Translations under genes and position numbers: made by a program
DNA from: Bradyrhizobium sp. 149
GTDB taxonomy: Bacteria > Pseudomonadota > Alphaproteobacteria > Rhizobiales > Xanthobacteraceae
Length of the DNA stretch: 64,000 nucleotides
Assembly (NCBI RefSeq): GCF_023073915.1
Contig: NZ_JADPKK010000019.1
Coordinates: forward strand, 62,001-126,000
Direction of reading: 5' to 3'
In this document: in pieces, positions 7,837 to 16,848 of the stretch
Layout: every line of letters begins with the position of its first letter
Numbering within the stretch: position 1 is the stretch's first letter
The notes under the pieces: generated by a model
Told to the model about the DNA's origin: nothing
Seen by the model: the letters and a program-made list of their open reading frames with translations, nothing else
Database searches by the model: none

Positions 7837-9702
7837 ATGCGCCGTTCACTGGTGTTGCTGTCAGCCGGACTGACAGTGCTGTCCACCGGACTGTCGACTG
7901 GACTTGCCTCCGCCGAGAACAACACGCCCCGCAACCTGATCCTGTTCATTCCGGACGGTCTGCGGGCGCTGAAGGTCACACCCGAGACCGCCCCCGCGAT
8001 GGCCGAAATCCGCGACAAGGGCGTCAATTTCAAGAATTCGCACTCGCTGTTCCCGACCTTCACCATGGCCAACGGCTCGGCGATGTCGACCGGGCATTAT
8101 CTCGGTGATACCGGCGTGTTCTCCAACACGATCTGGACCGGCTACACCTCTGTCCCCGCAGGCGACACGGTGGTCCCCTTCATCGAGAACGACGCCGTGC
8201 TCGGCGACATCGACGAGCATTTCAAGGGCGACTATCTCAATGAAGACACCATCCTGAAGTTGGCCCGCGACAAGGGCTACAGCACCGCCGCGCTCGGCAA
8301 GCACGGCCCGACCTATCAATTCGACCACACTGACAAGCCCGAAAAGGCCGGCCTGCATTCGGTCGTGTTCGACGATGCCACCGGCGGCAAGAATGGCGTG
8401 GCGCTGTCGGATGAGGTCAAGGCCGCTCTGACCAAGGCCGGCCTGCCCCTCGCGACGCCGCCGCGCGGCGACAACTCCAAGGCGGGCGACGCCAAGACGC
8501 CGGGCACCACCGTCGCCAACGTCGCCCAGCAGGCCTATTTCGCCGATGTCGCCGCCAAGGTCGTGCTGCCGATGTTCAAGGCGCGCAACAAGCCGTTCGT
8601 CCTGGTGTTCTGGTCGCGCGACCCCGACGGCAGTCAGCACAACACCGGCGACAGCCTCAACCAGATCATGCCTGGCATCAACGGGCCGACCTCCATGGCC
8701 GGCATCAAGAATGCCGACGACAACTTCGCCCAGCTCCGCAAGGCGCTAGACGAGCTCGGCCTTGCCGCCAACACCAACATCATGGTCCAGGCCGACCACG
8801 GCTTCTCGACCATCTCCAAGGAAAGCAAGACCAGCCCCTCGGCCAAGGTCAGCTATGACGACACGCCGAAGGACTTTTTGCCGATGGGCTTTTTGGCGCT
8901 CGACCTTGCCAAGGCGCTCGACCTGCCGCTGTTTGATCCCAACGACAAGAACGCCAAGGTCGAGGGCAACAAGCATCCCAAAGCCGGCAACGGCGTGCTC
9001 GGCAAGGATCCGGAAAAACCCGATCTCGTCGTCGCCACCAATGGCGGCTCCGACCTGATCTATCTGCCGAGCAAGGACAAGAAGCTGGCGGCCAAAACCG
9101 TCAAGGTGCTGCTCGAGCAGGACTACGTCTCCGGCCTATTCGTCGACGATTCCCTCGGCCGCTTCCCCGGCACGCTGCCACTGTCGAGCGTCAGTCTCCG
9201 CGGCAAGGCGGCAACGCCGACGCCGGCGATCGTCGTCAACTTCCGCTCTTATGCCAGCGATTGCGGCGAGGCGCCGACCAACTGCTCGGTGCAGGTTGCC
9301 GACACCGTGCTGCGCCAGGGCCAGGGCATGCATGGCAGCTTCAGCCGCGGCGACACCATGAACTTCATGGCCGCGATCGGTCCGGACTTCAAAGCCGGCT
9401 ATGTCAGCGAGATCCCGGTCAGCAATGCCGACGTCGGCATGACGGCCGCCCAGCTCCTCGGTCTGCGCGCTTCGCAGAACGGCGGCCTCGTCGGCCGCGT
9501 GATGTCGGAGGCCCTGCCCAACGGCGTCGTGCCGAAGGCGTACAAGGGGGTTGAGAAGTCCAAGAAGTCCGAGAACGGCCTGCAGACCGTGCTGAACGTC
9601 CAGCGCGTCGGCAGCCAGCGCTATTTCGACGCCGCCGGCTTCCCGGGCCGCACGCTCGGGCTGGAGCCGGACGCCGGTAAACAAAAAACGGCGGGGAAAT
9701 AA
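7837..9702 (+). CDS. Alkaline phosphatase superfamily protein (nucleotide pyrophosphatase/phosphodiesterase-like)
   Basis: 621 residues, starting at the ATG at 7837 (GCAGGGAGAG upstream) with a signal peptide ending near LASAEN. Signatures of the metal-dependent superfamily: LILFIPDGLR (first metal ligand Asp), the nucleophile region FPTFTMANGSAMSTGHYLGD, SRDPDGSQHNTGD, and QADHGFSTIS (Asp-His pair). A late GMHGSFSRGDTMNFMA supplies a further His. Such enzymes cleave phosphate mono- or diesters in the periplasm. It is monocistronic with a strong terminator overlapping its stop codon. The substrate is not predictable. Confidence 0.85.
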   Translation: MRRSLVLLSAGLTVLSTGLSTGLASAENNTPRNLILFIPDGLRALKVTPETAPAMAEIRDKGVNFKNSHSLFPTFTMANGSAMSTGHYLGDTGVFSNTIWTGYTSVPAGDTVVPFIENDAVLGDIDEHFKGDYLNEDTILKLARDKGYSTAALGKHGPTYQFDHTDKPEKAGLHSVVFDDATGGKNGVALSDEVKAALTKAGLPLATPPRGDNSKAGDAKTPGTTVANVAQQAYFADVAAKVVLPMFKARNKPFVLVFWSRDPDGSQHNTGDSLNQIMPGINGPTSMAGIKNADDNFAQLRKALDELGLAANTNIMVQADHGFSTISKESKTSPSAKVSYDDTPKDFLPMGFLALDLAKALDLPLFDPNDKNAKVEGNKHPKAGNGVLGKDPEKPDLVVATNGGSDLIYLPSKDKKLAAKTVKVLLEQDYVSGLFVDDSLGRFPGTLPLSSVSLRGKAATPTPAIVVNFRSYASDCGEAPTNCSVQVADTVLRQGQGMHGSFSRGDTMNFMAAIGPDFKAGYVSEIPVSNADVGMTAAQLLGLRASQNGGLVGRVMSEALPNGVVPKAYKGVEKSKKSENGLQTVLNVQRVGSQRYFDAAGFPGRTLGLEPDAGKQKTAGK

Positions 9703-9712
9703 CCCCGCCGTT
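9687..9712 (+). terminator. Rho-independent-like terminator of the phosphatase-like gene
   Basis: AACGGCGGGG and CCCCGCCGTT form a perfect 10-bp stem with a six-base loop. The stop codon (9700-9702) lies in the loop. A second hairpin follows at once (TCTCGCGCC 9716-9724 with GGCGCGAGA 9733-9741) and may serve the convergent gene. The U-tract is weak. Confidence 0.7.
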
Positions 9713-9753
9713 GTCTCTCGCGCCTCGCAAGGGGCGCGAGACTATCTCGGATA

Positions 9754-10326
9754 TCACATGCCGATGTCGAACACGTTCGGCAATTGGCCCGCCAGAGGCA
9801 GCGCGGTGGCGCCCAGGAAGGTCGCCACCATCGCCATCAGGCGACGGTTGTTCTGGCGCTTGCCGCGCATCTGACCGGCAATCCACTCCAGCATTTCGCT
9901 GTTGACCTTGGAGGCATAGGACGGCGCCCAGCCCTCGATATCGGACTCGGCCGACAGCGCGACGCTGCGCGGCGGCACCTTGAGGCCGGAGGCGCTCGCG
10001 GCATAATGGGCCACTGCCTTGGCGAGCAGGTCGTCGAACCGGCCGCCATCGGTGCGTTCGGTCGCGGCTTCGTTGATCTCGAACAGCACTTCGGCTTCGG
10101 CGCGGCTGACCGGCTGGTCGTTGACGGCTGTGGCGGTCAGGATGCGGACACACCAGGCGGTGTCATCGGCATCGAGCGAGCGGGAGAAGTGCACCCTCCC
10201 CTTGGTGGTCGGGCCTTCGCCCGTGATCACGCCGTCGCGCACGATGGTCAGTGCGTGGACCGAGGTATCGCGGCAGGACGGTTCGAGGGACGGTGACTCA
10301 ACAGACTTATGCGCAGCGGCAGACAT
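9754..10326 (-). CDS. Conserved hypothetical protein with a C-terminal hydrophobic segment
   Basis: 190 residues (MSAAAHKSVESP). The central part has a mixed alpha/beta composition (HALTIVRDGVITGEG, VRILTATAVNDQPVSR, EVLFEINEAAT). The C-terminus has a basic stretch (MRGKRQNNRRL) followed by a hydrophobic helix (MAMVATFLGATALPLAG), which suggests a tail-anchored or membrane-associated protein. I do not recognise a family with a known function. It is convergent with the phosphatase-like gene and divergent from the peroxiredoxin gene. Confidence 0.7.
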   Translation of the reverse strand: MSAAAHKSVESPSLEPSCRDTSVHALTIVRDGVITGEGPTTKGRVHFSRSLDADDTAWCVRILTATAVNDQPVSRAEAEVLFEINEAATERTDGGRFDDLLAKAVAHYAASASGLKVPPRSVALSAESDIEGWAPSYASKVNSEMLEWIAGQMRGKRQNNRRLMAMVATFLGATALPLAGQLPNVFDIGM

Positions 10327-10719
10327 AGTTCACTTCCAGATTTCTTCTGATCGGCCAGCATTTTCATGCCGGCGTAAAGGGGTGGTTAATGATTCGGCAC
10401 GGGGATCGCGACTTTTCTAGATAGTTGCCAATTGGTCGCTGTCAGGACCATTTTGGTTCTAGCAAGCGCCGGGCGAGCGTGATGGGAGTCATAAAAGGCT
10501 TTATCGGGGCAACCGAGCCCGTGTGGCCCCCGGTGGAGATGTTTCGCCGCAGGCGCCGCTGTAACAAAAAGGTGCTAGGAAATCAGGCCTTCAAAGAAGG
10601 AATTCACATTTTACTTGAAGCGGTTCACTTGACGTTCACTTGGGGTCCCGAAGACCCTATACTGACGGTGACGGCCAAGGATGAATTATCAAGTAAATTC
10701 AATGCGATGAGGTAGAAGC
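10327..10719. other. Divergent intergenic region upstream of the peroxiredoxin gene
   Basis: 393 bases. A short frame from 10425 has no ribosome binding site or family resemblance and is not called. The right half carries the repeat and promoter elements listed separately. Nothing else recognisable. Confidence 0.5.
10611..10663 (+). promoter_or_regulatory. Putative promoter with three direct repeats upstream of the peroxiredoxin gene
   Basis: TTACTTG (10611), TTCACTTG (10624) and TTCACTTG (10635) are direct repeats spaced 13 and 11 bases, close to one helical turn. The last overlaps a candidate -35 (TTCACT, 10635-10640) that lies 17 bases from a good -10 (TATACT, 10658-10663). The gene starts 56 bases downstream of the -10. 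An activator or repressor binding as tandem units is plausible. Confidence 0.45.
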
Positions 10720-11379
<660 letters not shown>

Positions 11380-11384
11380 CCCAA

Positions 11385-11425
11385 CGTCATCCCGGGCGAT
11401 GCGTTAGCCTCGCCCGGGAATGACG
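11385..11425. terminator. Palindromic terminator/repeat between convergent genes
   Basis: CGTCATCCCGGGCG (11385-11398) pairs with CGCCCGGGAATGACG (11411-11425) across a 12-base loop. It sits between the convergent peroxiredoxin and chemoreceptor genes and can act for both. The arms resemble the short palindromes dispersed in Bradyrhizobium genomes (compare 28234-28336). Confidence 0.65.
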
Positions 11426-11435
11426 ACATTGGCTC

Positions 11436-13166
11436 TCACGCCGCATGCACGCGGTCGAGGAAACCGTCGACCTCGGCCTTCAAATGCAGGCTCTCGCCCG
11501 ACAGCGCCTGGGCGGAGGCAAACATCCGGCTGGACGTCTCACCCGTCTCGTTCGCGCCCTCGGCGGCCTGTCGGACGTTGATGGCGACATCGGCCGTGCC
11601 TGATACCGCCGCACGAACGCTGGCGACGATGTTGTGGGTCGCGCTCTTCTGCTGCTCGACCGCCGCCGAGATCGAGCCGGCGATACCGCTGATGCGCTCG
11701 ATGGTCTGGCTGATCGCCTTGATGGCGACGACCGATTCCTCGGTCGCAAGCTGCATGCTGGCGATCTGGTTCGATATCTCGTCGGTCGCCTTGGCAGTCT
11801 GACCGGCCAGCGTCTTGACCTCCTGGGCCACCACCGCAAACCCGCGGCCGGAATCGCCCGCACGCGCGGCCTCGATGGTCGCATTCAGCGCCAGCAGGTT
11901 GGTCTGCTCGGCGATCGAGGTGATCAGCTTGACGACATCGCCGATGCGCGCGCCCGCCTCGGAGAGCTGCGCGATGCGCTGGTCGGTCGCCTCGGCCTGC
12001 CGCACGGCCTCAGCGGAAATTGCGTTCGATTCCTGAACCCGTCGGGCGATTTCGGAGATCGATTGAGACAGCTCGTCGGAGGCCGACGCCGCCGAACGCA
12101 CGTGCTCGGAGGCATTTTCGGAAGCTCCGGCCGACCGCGCCGACAGATCGGCGGTGGAGCGCGCGGTGTCGGTGAGCTGCCGCGCGGCCCGCTCGAATTC
12201 GCCTGACGATGACAGCACCTTGTCGAGAATGCCGCCGACGCTGCCGCGGAACTGCTCGACGAAATTGCGCAGGTCGGCTTTGCGCTGCTCGACGCCTGCA
12301 GCCGAGGCCGCCGCCTGCTCGCTGCGCATGCGCGCCCGCTCCTGCGAATTGCTCCTGAACACCGCGACCGTCCGGGCGATCTCGCCGATCTCGTCGGCGC
12401 GATCCTCGCACTCGATCTCGACGTCGCTCTTGCCTTCGGCGAGCGCCGTCAGCGAGCGCGTGACCGAGGTGAGCGGCTTGGTGACGCGGCGAACGACCAG
12501 CAAGGTCAGGACCAGCACCAGCAGCGCGGCGAGCCCGGCGGCGATCGCCATGCTTTCGATCGTCTGGGCCAGCATGCTCTCGAACTGGGCCATCGGAATG
12601 CCGACATAGAGGATGCCGGCGACCTTGCCTGTCGCGTCGGCAACCGGGAAATAGGCGGTCATGAAGGACTTGCCGAACAGGGTAGCCGGGCCCTTGTAGG
12701 CCTCGCCACGACGTAGCGGCGCCTGCGCCGGATGGTCGGCGGCAAGCTGGGTGCCGACGGCGCGGTCGCCATTCTCCTTCTTCACGTTGGTCGAGCGTCG
12801 CACGAACTGCCCGCTCGCGTCGTCGAACACGAACAGGGTCGCGTTGCCGCCGACATAGGACACCGCCCGATCGACGATGGCGTGATCCCTGAAGTCCGGC
12901 ATCTTGGGAATCTCGGCGCGCGCCACCGCACCATCCCGCATGGTGATCTTCGCGTCAGGAACGACCTCGGCGAAGGCCAGCGCGAGCGTGCGCAAGCTCA
13001 CCTCGATGTCGCGGAGCGCACGATCGTTGAAAGCGGAGTTGAGCGACCAATAGCCGGCGCCAACCACGAGCGCTGTATTCACAGCGATCAGCAACACGGC
13101 GCAGAGGACCGCCTTGGTGCCAAGCTTGAATTGCGGCAGGAACTTCGCCGTTGCAGGAATGGACAT
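11436..13166 (-). CDS. Methyl-accepting chemotaxis protein with periplasmic Cache sensor
   Basis: 576 residues from the ATG at 13166; the frame is open upstream to 13289 but that part has no domain. Transmembrane helix 1 is about 17-40, a periplasmic Cache-like sensor about 41-200 ([20 protein letters not shown]), helix 2 about 206-226, then HAMP ([20 protein letters not shown]). The C-terminal half is a cytoplasmic signalling coiled coil with the hairpin tip [16 protein letters not shown] and [15 protein letters not shown]. No C-terminal CheR/CheB pentapeptide is visible. It would control CheA through CheW; no che genes are in this window. The ligand is unknown. Confidence 0.92.
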   Translation of the reverse strand: MSIPATAKFLPQFKLGTKAVLCAVLLIAVNTALVVGAGYWSLNSAFNDRALRDIEVSLRTLALAFAEVVPDAKITMRDGAVARAEIPKMPDFRDHAIVDRAVSYVGGNATLFVFDDASGQFVRRSTNVKKENGDRAVGTQLAADHPAQAPLRRGEAYKGPATLFGKSFMTAYFPVADATGKVAGILYVGIPMAQFESMLAQTIESMAIAAGLAALLVLVLTLLVVRRVTKPLTSVTRSLTALAEGKSDVEIECEDRADEIGEIARTVAVFRSNSQERARMRSEQAAASAAGVEQRKADLRNFVEQFRGSVGGILDKVLSSSGEFERAARQLTDTARSTADLSARSAGASENASEHVRSAASASDELSQSISEIARRVQESNAISAEAVRQAEATDQRIAQLSEAGARIGDVVKLITSIAEQTNLLALNATIEAARAGDSGRGFAVVAQEVKTLAGQTAKATDEISNQIASMQLATEESVVAIKAISQTIERISGIAGSISAAVEQQKSATHNIVASVRAAVSGTADVAINVRQAAEGANETGETSSRMFASAQALSGESLHLKAEVDGFLDRVHAA

Positions 13167-13306
13167 GAATGGAATTACCCCCGTAATCCCTGCATATTCG
13201 TGCAATCGGCTTACGGTCCCATTAACGAGGGTTCCCACCGCCGCGTGCGACATGCTTTCCAGATTGTTAACGAGGACACCCCCGACCACGCCAAGCGCCG
13301 CCCCTC

Positions 13307-13541
13307 ACCGGCGCGCCGGTGATCTGCCCCTATGTGCTGGATGACGCCGCCGGGCGAGCGCCGGGCGCCGCGGTGCGCTGGTGGGTGGCGCGACGGCGAG
13401 AGCTGGTTCTGGGACACGCTGGCCGATGCGGATGCCGGCAGCAATCCCGCCAACTGGCAATGGGTCGCCGGCTGCGGCATCGATCACGCCAAGGGACGCG
13501 AGCGCGCGCTCACCGCCTACGCAAACATCCGCAAAGGTTGA
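13307..13541 (+). pseudogene. phr: Decayed DNA photolyase (phr) remnant
   Basis: Three pieces of a cryptochrome/photolyase protein lie within 235 bases. Frame one from 13307 reads [17 protein letters not shown] then AAVRWW, the N-terminal beta strand of photolyases. A shift then leads to ESWFWDTLADADAGSNPANW and QWVAGCG, the FAD-binding region near the C-terminus. The reading continues directly into DHAKGRERALTAYANIRKG, the extreme C-terminal end. More than 1.1 kb of a normal gene of about 1.4 kb is missing as two internal deletions plus a frameshift. It cannot be functional. Confidence 0.75.
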
Positions 13542-13549
13542 GCGTCGCT

Positions 13550-13577
13550 TTGACACAATTTTGAAACCCGCTATCGT
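13550..13577 (+). promoter_or_regulatory. Predicted sigma-70 promoter of the histone-like gene
   Basis: TTGACA (13550-13555) and TATCGT (13572-13577) are separated by 16 bases, just after the photolyase remnant and 33 bases before the ATG. A GGGGG ribosome binding site lies about 8 bases before that ATG. The -35 is consensus. Confidence 0.5.
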
Positions 13578-13609
13578 CATCGCTCCATGCAAACCGTGGG
13601 GGACACGAT

Positions 13610-13930
13610 ATGGACGACGACAAGCCGATCACCGAACAGGCGATGGACACGATCACCGCCGCCGTGGAAACGACCAAGGACGCCGCTGTCACCGCCGTCA
13701 AGCAGGTGAAGAAAGCCGCCAAGAAGGTCACGAAGAAGGTCGCGCCGAAGAAGGCTTCCAAGAAGAAGGCCAAGAAAACCTCGAAGAAAGCCTCGAAGAA
13801 GTCTTCGAAGAAAGCTGCAAAGAAGTCGTCGAAGAAGGCGGCCAAGAAAACGGCAAAGAAAGCCACGAAGAAATCTGCGAAGAAGGCTGCCAAGAAAACT
13901 GTCAAATCGAAAAAGAAGGCCAAGCGCTGA
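13610..13930 (+). CDS. Histone H1-like lysine/alanine-rich DNA-binding protein
   Basis: 106 residues. The first 30 are acidic to neutral (MDDDKPITEQAMDTITAAVE). From about residue 32 to the end the chain is nearly only Lys, Ala, Ser and Thr in KKAAKK/KKSSKK/KKASKK units, like eukaryotic histone H1 tails and bacterial Hc1/AlgP-type proteins. Such tails bind DNA by charge and are thought to condense the nucleoid or modulate promoters. The repeat-rich DNA (many AAGAA runs) is prone to length changes. It has its own promoter and a hairpin terminator. Confidence 0.8.
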   Translation: MDDDKPITEQAMDTITAAVETTKDAAVTAVKQVKKAAKKVTKKVAPKKASKKKAKKTSKKASKKSSKKAAKKSSKKAAKKTAKKATKKSAKKAAKKTVKSKKKAKR

Positions 13931-13943
13931 TCGCAACGCCGAA

Positions 13944-13971
13944 GTCTCCGGGTGCGGACGCGCCCGGAGAC
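13944..13971 (+). terminator. Hairpin terminator after the histone-like gene
   Basis: GTCTCCGGG (13944-13952) pairs with CCCGGAGAC (13963-13971) across a ten-base loop, 14 bases after the stop codon. It also lies downstream of the convergent gene that ends at 13987. No U-run follows. Confidence 0.5.
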
Positions 13972-13986
13972 GGCTGCAGCGGCACC

Positions 13987-14733
13987 CTACCCTCGCCGTT
14001 TGGCTGCGCGCCGGCCCGGGTGATGCTCACCTTGCGGATCGCGAAATTCGCTGCGATGGCCGCGCCGGTCCTCGGCGTTGAAGCGCCGCCGCTTCTCGGG
14101 TGAGCCGAACTGCTTGATCAATCTCCTGCCGTTCACCTTCTTGATGACGTAGCCGCCCTCGGTCATCGAGAACGGCTCCTTGAGCGATCCCATGTGGTCG
14201 AACTTGGTGCCGCGGGGATGCTTGAAAGGTTCGAACCAGGACGGATAGACAAAGTTCGACATCGGGAAGCCGTTGACGACGAAGGCATCCTCTTCAACTG
14301 CGTCGCAGACCTCGTAGGCATATTGAGTGTGCCGGGTCTTGTCGGCCCACAGATTGGCCATGGGGTCGAGCACCATCTCGAACAGCTCATGCGAGGCTGC
14401 CAGACTGACCGGATCGTCCTCGGCCAGCGCCTTGAGGAAGATCTTCGAGATCGGCTGACCGCGATGCGTCAATTCATGTCGCCCGAGGAAATTCTTGTGG
14501 GTCGCATCGTCGAAATAGACCAGCTGCCAGTCGGTAGGTTTCGGCTTGCGGGTGACGTCGAGATCGACGGGGTAGCCCCAGACCGGCAGGAAGTGCTCGT
14601 CGTAACATTTCTGCAGCGCGGCCGTGAGCCGCGCCATCATCCGCTCGCTCATCATCTCCCCTGCATAATTGATGCAGGCAATCCGGACCGGCTTCAGGGA
14701 CCTGCCGAGCAGTGCACGACGCGCTGTCTTCAT
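13987..14733 (-). CDS. Hypothetical protein with a zinc-peptidase-like SHELFE motif
   Basis: 248 residues from the ATG at 14733; a GTG at 14742 is possible. The middle contains SLAASHELFEMVLDPMAN, which resembles HExxE-type motifs in a group of uncharacterised bacterial proteins (consensus about SHEhxEhhxDP). A second His/Glu-rich element, FLGRHELTHRGQPISK, comes before it. The C-terminus is very basic (SPEKRRRFNAEDRRGHR). No signal peptide is visible. A metal-dependent hydrolase is possible, but I know no characterised member. Confidence 0.65.
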   Translation of the reverse strand: MKTARRALLGRSLKPVRIACINYAGEMMSERMMARLTAALQKCYDEHFLPVWGYPVDLDVTRKPKPTDWQLVYFDDATHKNFLGRHELTHRGQPISKIFLKALAEDDPVSLAASHELFEMVLDPMANLWADKTRHTQYAYEVCDAVEEDAFVVNGFPMSNFVYPSWFEPFKHPRGTKFDHMGSLKEPFSMTEGGYVIKKVNGRRLIKQFGSPEKRRRFNAEDRRGHRSEFRDPQGEHHPGRRAAKRRG

Positions 14734-14829
14734 GGAAATCACCGTGTGAAAGGGAAGCTGAAATGCCCCAAGCCTAACATGGAAGCACCATGCACGTCAG
14801 GGATGCATTCCGCGTACCGCCGCATCTGC

Positions 14830-15702
14830 CTAGAAGCGCCGGTTGACCACGACCACCGCCGCCGCGCACATCGCCATGCCGGCGATCGCCAGCGCATCAA
14901 GCTGTTCTCCGAACAACAGATAGGCCATCAACGCCGTCACGGCGGGCACCATATAGAACAGGCTCGCAACCGACGTGGCAGCGGCGTGACGGATCAGCCA
15001 GTACAGCAGCCCGATCGACCCGATCGAGAGCGCCACGGCGAGCCAGGCCAGCGCGAGCATGAACTCCCGCGTCCAATGCACCACGCGGTCCTCGAACAGG
15101 AAGGCGCCGATCGCGAAGAAGATCGTGACAGACACGTACTGCACGAGATTGCCGGCGCGCCAGTCGATCTGGTTGCAGTAGCGGCGCTGATAGAGCGTGC
15201 CGAGCGTGATGCTGATCAGCGAGACCACCGAGGCGAGCCAGCCGAGCCCGGCTTCGCCGGTCATGGGGCGGCCGTGCAGGATCAGCACCACGCCGCCGAG
15301 GCCAAGCACGAGCCCCGCCCATTGCACCGGCGTCACCTTCTCGCCGAGCCAGCGGTTGGCGATGGTCGAGGTCAGGATCGGCTGAAGGCCCGGAATCAGC
15401 GCGGAGAGCCCGGCCGGAATCGAATGCGCGATCGCGATTGCGGTGCCGCCGAGATAGAAGCCGTGGACGAGGATGCCGGCGACCGCACTGTGCGCGATGC
15501 CGATACGGTCCGGCCATTTTGGTCGTGCAACGCCAGCGATGATCGCCATCAGACCGACCACGAACGCCATGCGGATGGCGAGGTAAGTCAAGGGATCGGC
15601 ATTGTTGACGACGTATTTGGTGCCGATGAAGCCGGTGCTCCAGAGCAGGACGAACAGGATCGGCGCGGCGCGGGCGGCCAGGGCTTCTTGATTTTGGTTC
15701 AT
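14830..15702 (-). CDS. EamA-family (DMT) transporter
   Basis: 290 residues from the ATG at 15702, which has GAGGG just upstream; an ATG at 15714 is an alternative. The chain is ten hydrophobic helices in two EamA repeats (ILFVLLWSTGFIGTKYVVNN; later WLASVVSLISITLGTLYQRR). The DMT superfamily includes exporters of amino acids, metabolites and drugs in the inner membrane. The substrate is unknown. It is a single gene. Confidence 0.88.
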   Translation of the reverse strand: MNQNQEALAARAAPILFVLLWSTGFIGTKYVVNNADPLTYLAIRMAFVVGLMAIIAGVARPKWPDRIGIAHSAVAGILVHGFYLGGTAIAIAHSIPAGLSALIPGLQPILTSTIANRWLGEKVTPVQWAGLVLGLGGVVLILHGRPMTGEAGLGWLASVVSLISITLGTLYQRRYCNQIDWRAGNLVQYVSVTIFFAIGAFLFEDRVVHWTREFMLALAWLAVALSIGSIGLLYWLIRHAAATSVASLFYMVPAVTALMAYLLFGEQLDALAIAGMAMCAAAVVVVNRRF

Positions 15703-15805
15703 TGCCGCCCTCATTGCCCCACAGGGGCCAATGCGGCAATGCGAATTTCGGCCAATTTCGTCCGGGACGATGCTGCGCTGCGACGGGCGGCGACGGCTCA
15801 GCCGC

Positions 15806-16252
15806 TCACCATTCTTCCGGGCAGGGATCGATGATCTTCCAGAGATCGACGCCGTTCTTGATCTTTTTCATGTCGGTGGTGAGCCCGCCATTGCGGCGGA
15901 TCCAGTCCTTCACCGTATCCGGGTAATAGGCCATCAGGTCGGACGTCCCCTCCGCACTCGTGACCTTGATGCCGAAGGTGAAGGCCTTGTCGTAATAGGC
16001 CTGGTGGAAGCCGAGGCTGGCGCGCGGCGTCACGCAGATCTTGTTCATCGGCACGATGCCGAGCACCAGCGTGCAGGCCGAGTTGCAGATGCCGTCGATG
16101 ATGACGCGCTCGCCCTTCTCGCGGACGCGCTTGTACTTGACCTTGTACTCCTCGACATAGCCGCCGTGATCGCGGGTGATGTGCAACTCGGCCCGCGCCG
16201 GCGCGGCGGCGACGACCGAGAGCAACAGCAGGCTCAGAAGCGTGATGCGCAT
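15806..16252 (-). CDS. Secreted ClpP/crotonase-fold protein (putative periplasmic serine hydrolase)
   Basis: 148 residues from the ATG at 16252, with signal peptide MRITLLSLLLLSVVAAAPARA. The mature part contains RVIIDGICNSACTLVLGIVP followed by ASLGFHQAYY. This matches uncharacterised periplasmic proteins of the ClpP-like superfamily (COG3904-like): the Ser in NSACT sits where the catalytic Ser of ClpP lies, and the His in GFHQA is a candidate partner. Cysteines in GICNSAC may form a disulfide. The function is unknown; confidence in the fold is moderate. Confidence 0.65.
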   Translation of the reverse strand: MRITLLSLLLLSVVAAAPARAELHITRDHGGYVEEYKVKYKRVREKGERVIIDGICNSACTLVLGIVPMNKICVTPRASLGFHQAYYDKAFTFGIKVTSAEGTSDLMAYYPDTVKDWIRRNGGLTTDMKKIKNGVDLWKIIDPCPEEW

Positions 16253-16554
16253 GGCGAGGTGACGGCGAAAGCCCTTAGGAATGGGACCGGCCTCGAAGGA
16301 CCCCAAGATGAACCCTTGGGCCGGCGACAGGATTCTTAACCGGATTCTCTTTGGTCATACTTGTGTGGGAAATTCGTTAAGCATCCCGAAAAGGCCAAAA
16401 ATGGGCAGGTCTGGGCCGCAGGTCCGGCAATTCTGTCACACCTACCCGGGAATCTGCGGGGTTGGCCCCGATTTCCCGGCCCCGGACGGGTGTTCCGGCC
16501 GCCCGAAATGGCTATAAACGGCTGACCTATTCGTGCGGGTTCCGGAGATTCGAG
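16253..16554. other. Divergent promoter region, no gene seen
   Basis: 302 bases between the divergent ClpP-like and small secreted protein genes. A TATAAA-type -10 candidate is near 16513, about 40 bases before the right-hand gene. No partner -35 is convincing. Confidence 0.4.
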
Positions 16555-16818
16555 ATGAGCAAGTTGAAGCTTGTAGCCGCGGTTGCTGCCCTATCGGCCG
16601 CAATCCTCGCCCCTGGCCTCGCAGAGGCGCGGGGACATCACCGATACCACCGCCACCACACGAACCCGCTGCCCTACCCGATCAGCTATCTGCACAATTA
16701 CGGGCCCGGCATCACCCCCGGGACCTTCGCCTTTTACGACGGCCCGTCGACGAACCATTGCCAACAGAGCGCCGCCGCCTATCTCGGCCAGGACCGCCGC
16801 CGGCACCCCTGCTACTGA
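16555..16818 (+). CDS. Small secreted His-rich protein
   Basis: 87 residues from the ATG at 16555, which begins a clear signal peptide (MSKLKLVAAVAALSAAILAPGLAEA). The mature N-terminus is a His/Arg run (RGHHRYHRHH) that could bind metal. It is followed by Pro/Tyr/Gly-rich sequence and two Cys near the end (NHCQQSAAAY, HPCY). I do not recognise a characterised family. The frame is open upstream to 16462 but lacks a start with a ribosome binding site. Confidence 0.65.
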   Translation: MSKLKLVAAVAALSAAILAPGLAEARGHHRYHRHHTNPLPYPISYLHNYGPGITPGTFAFYDGPSTNHCQQSAAAYLGQDRRRHPCY

Positions 16819-16848
16819 GCGGCGCAGGCGCGTCCTCCGCGGGGGCCG

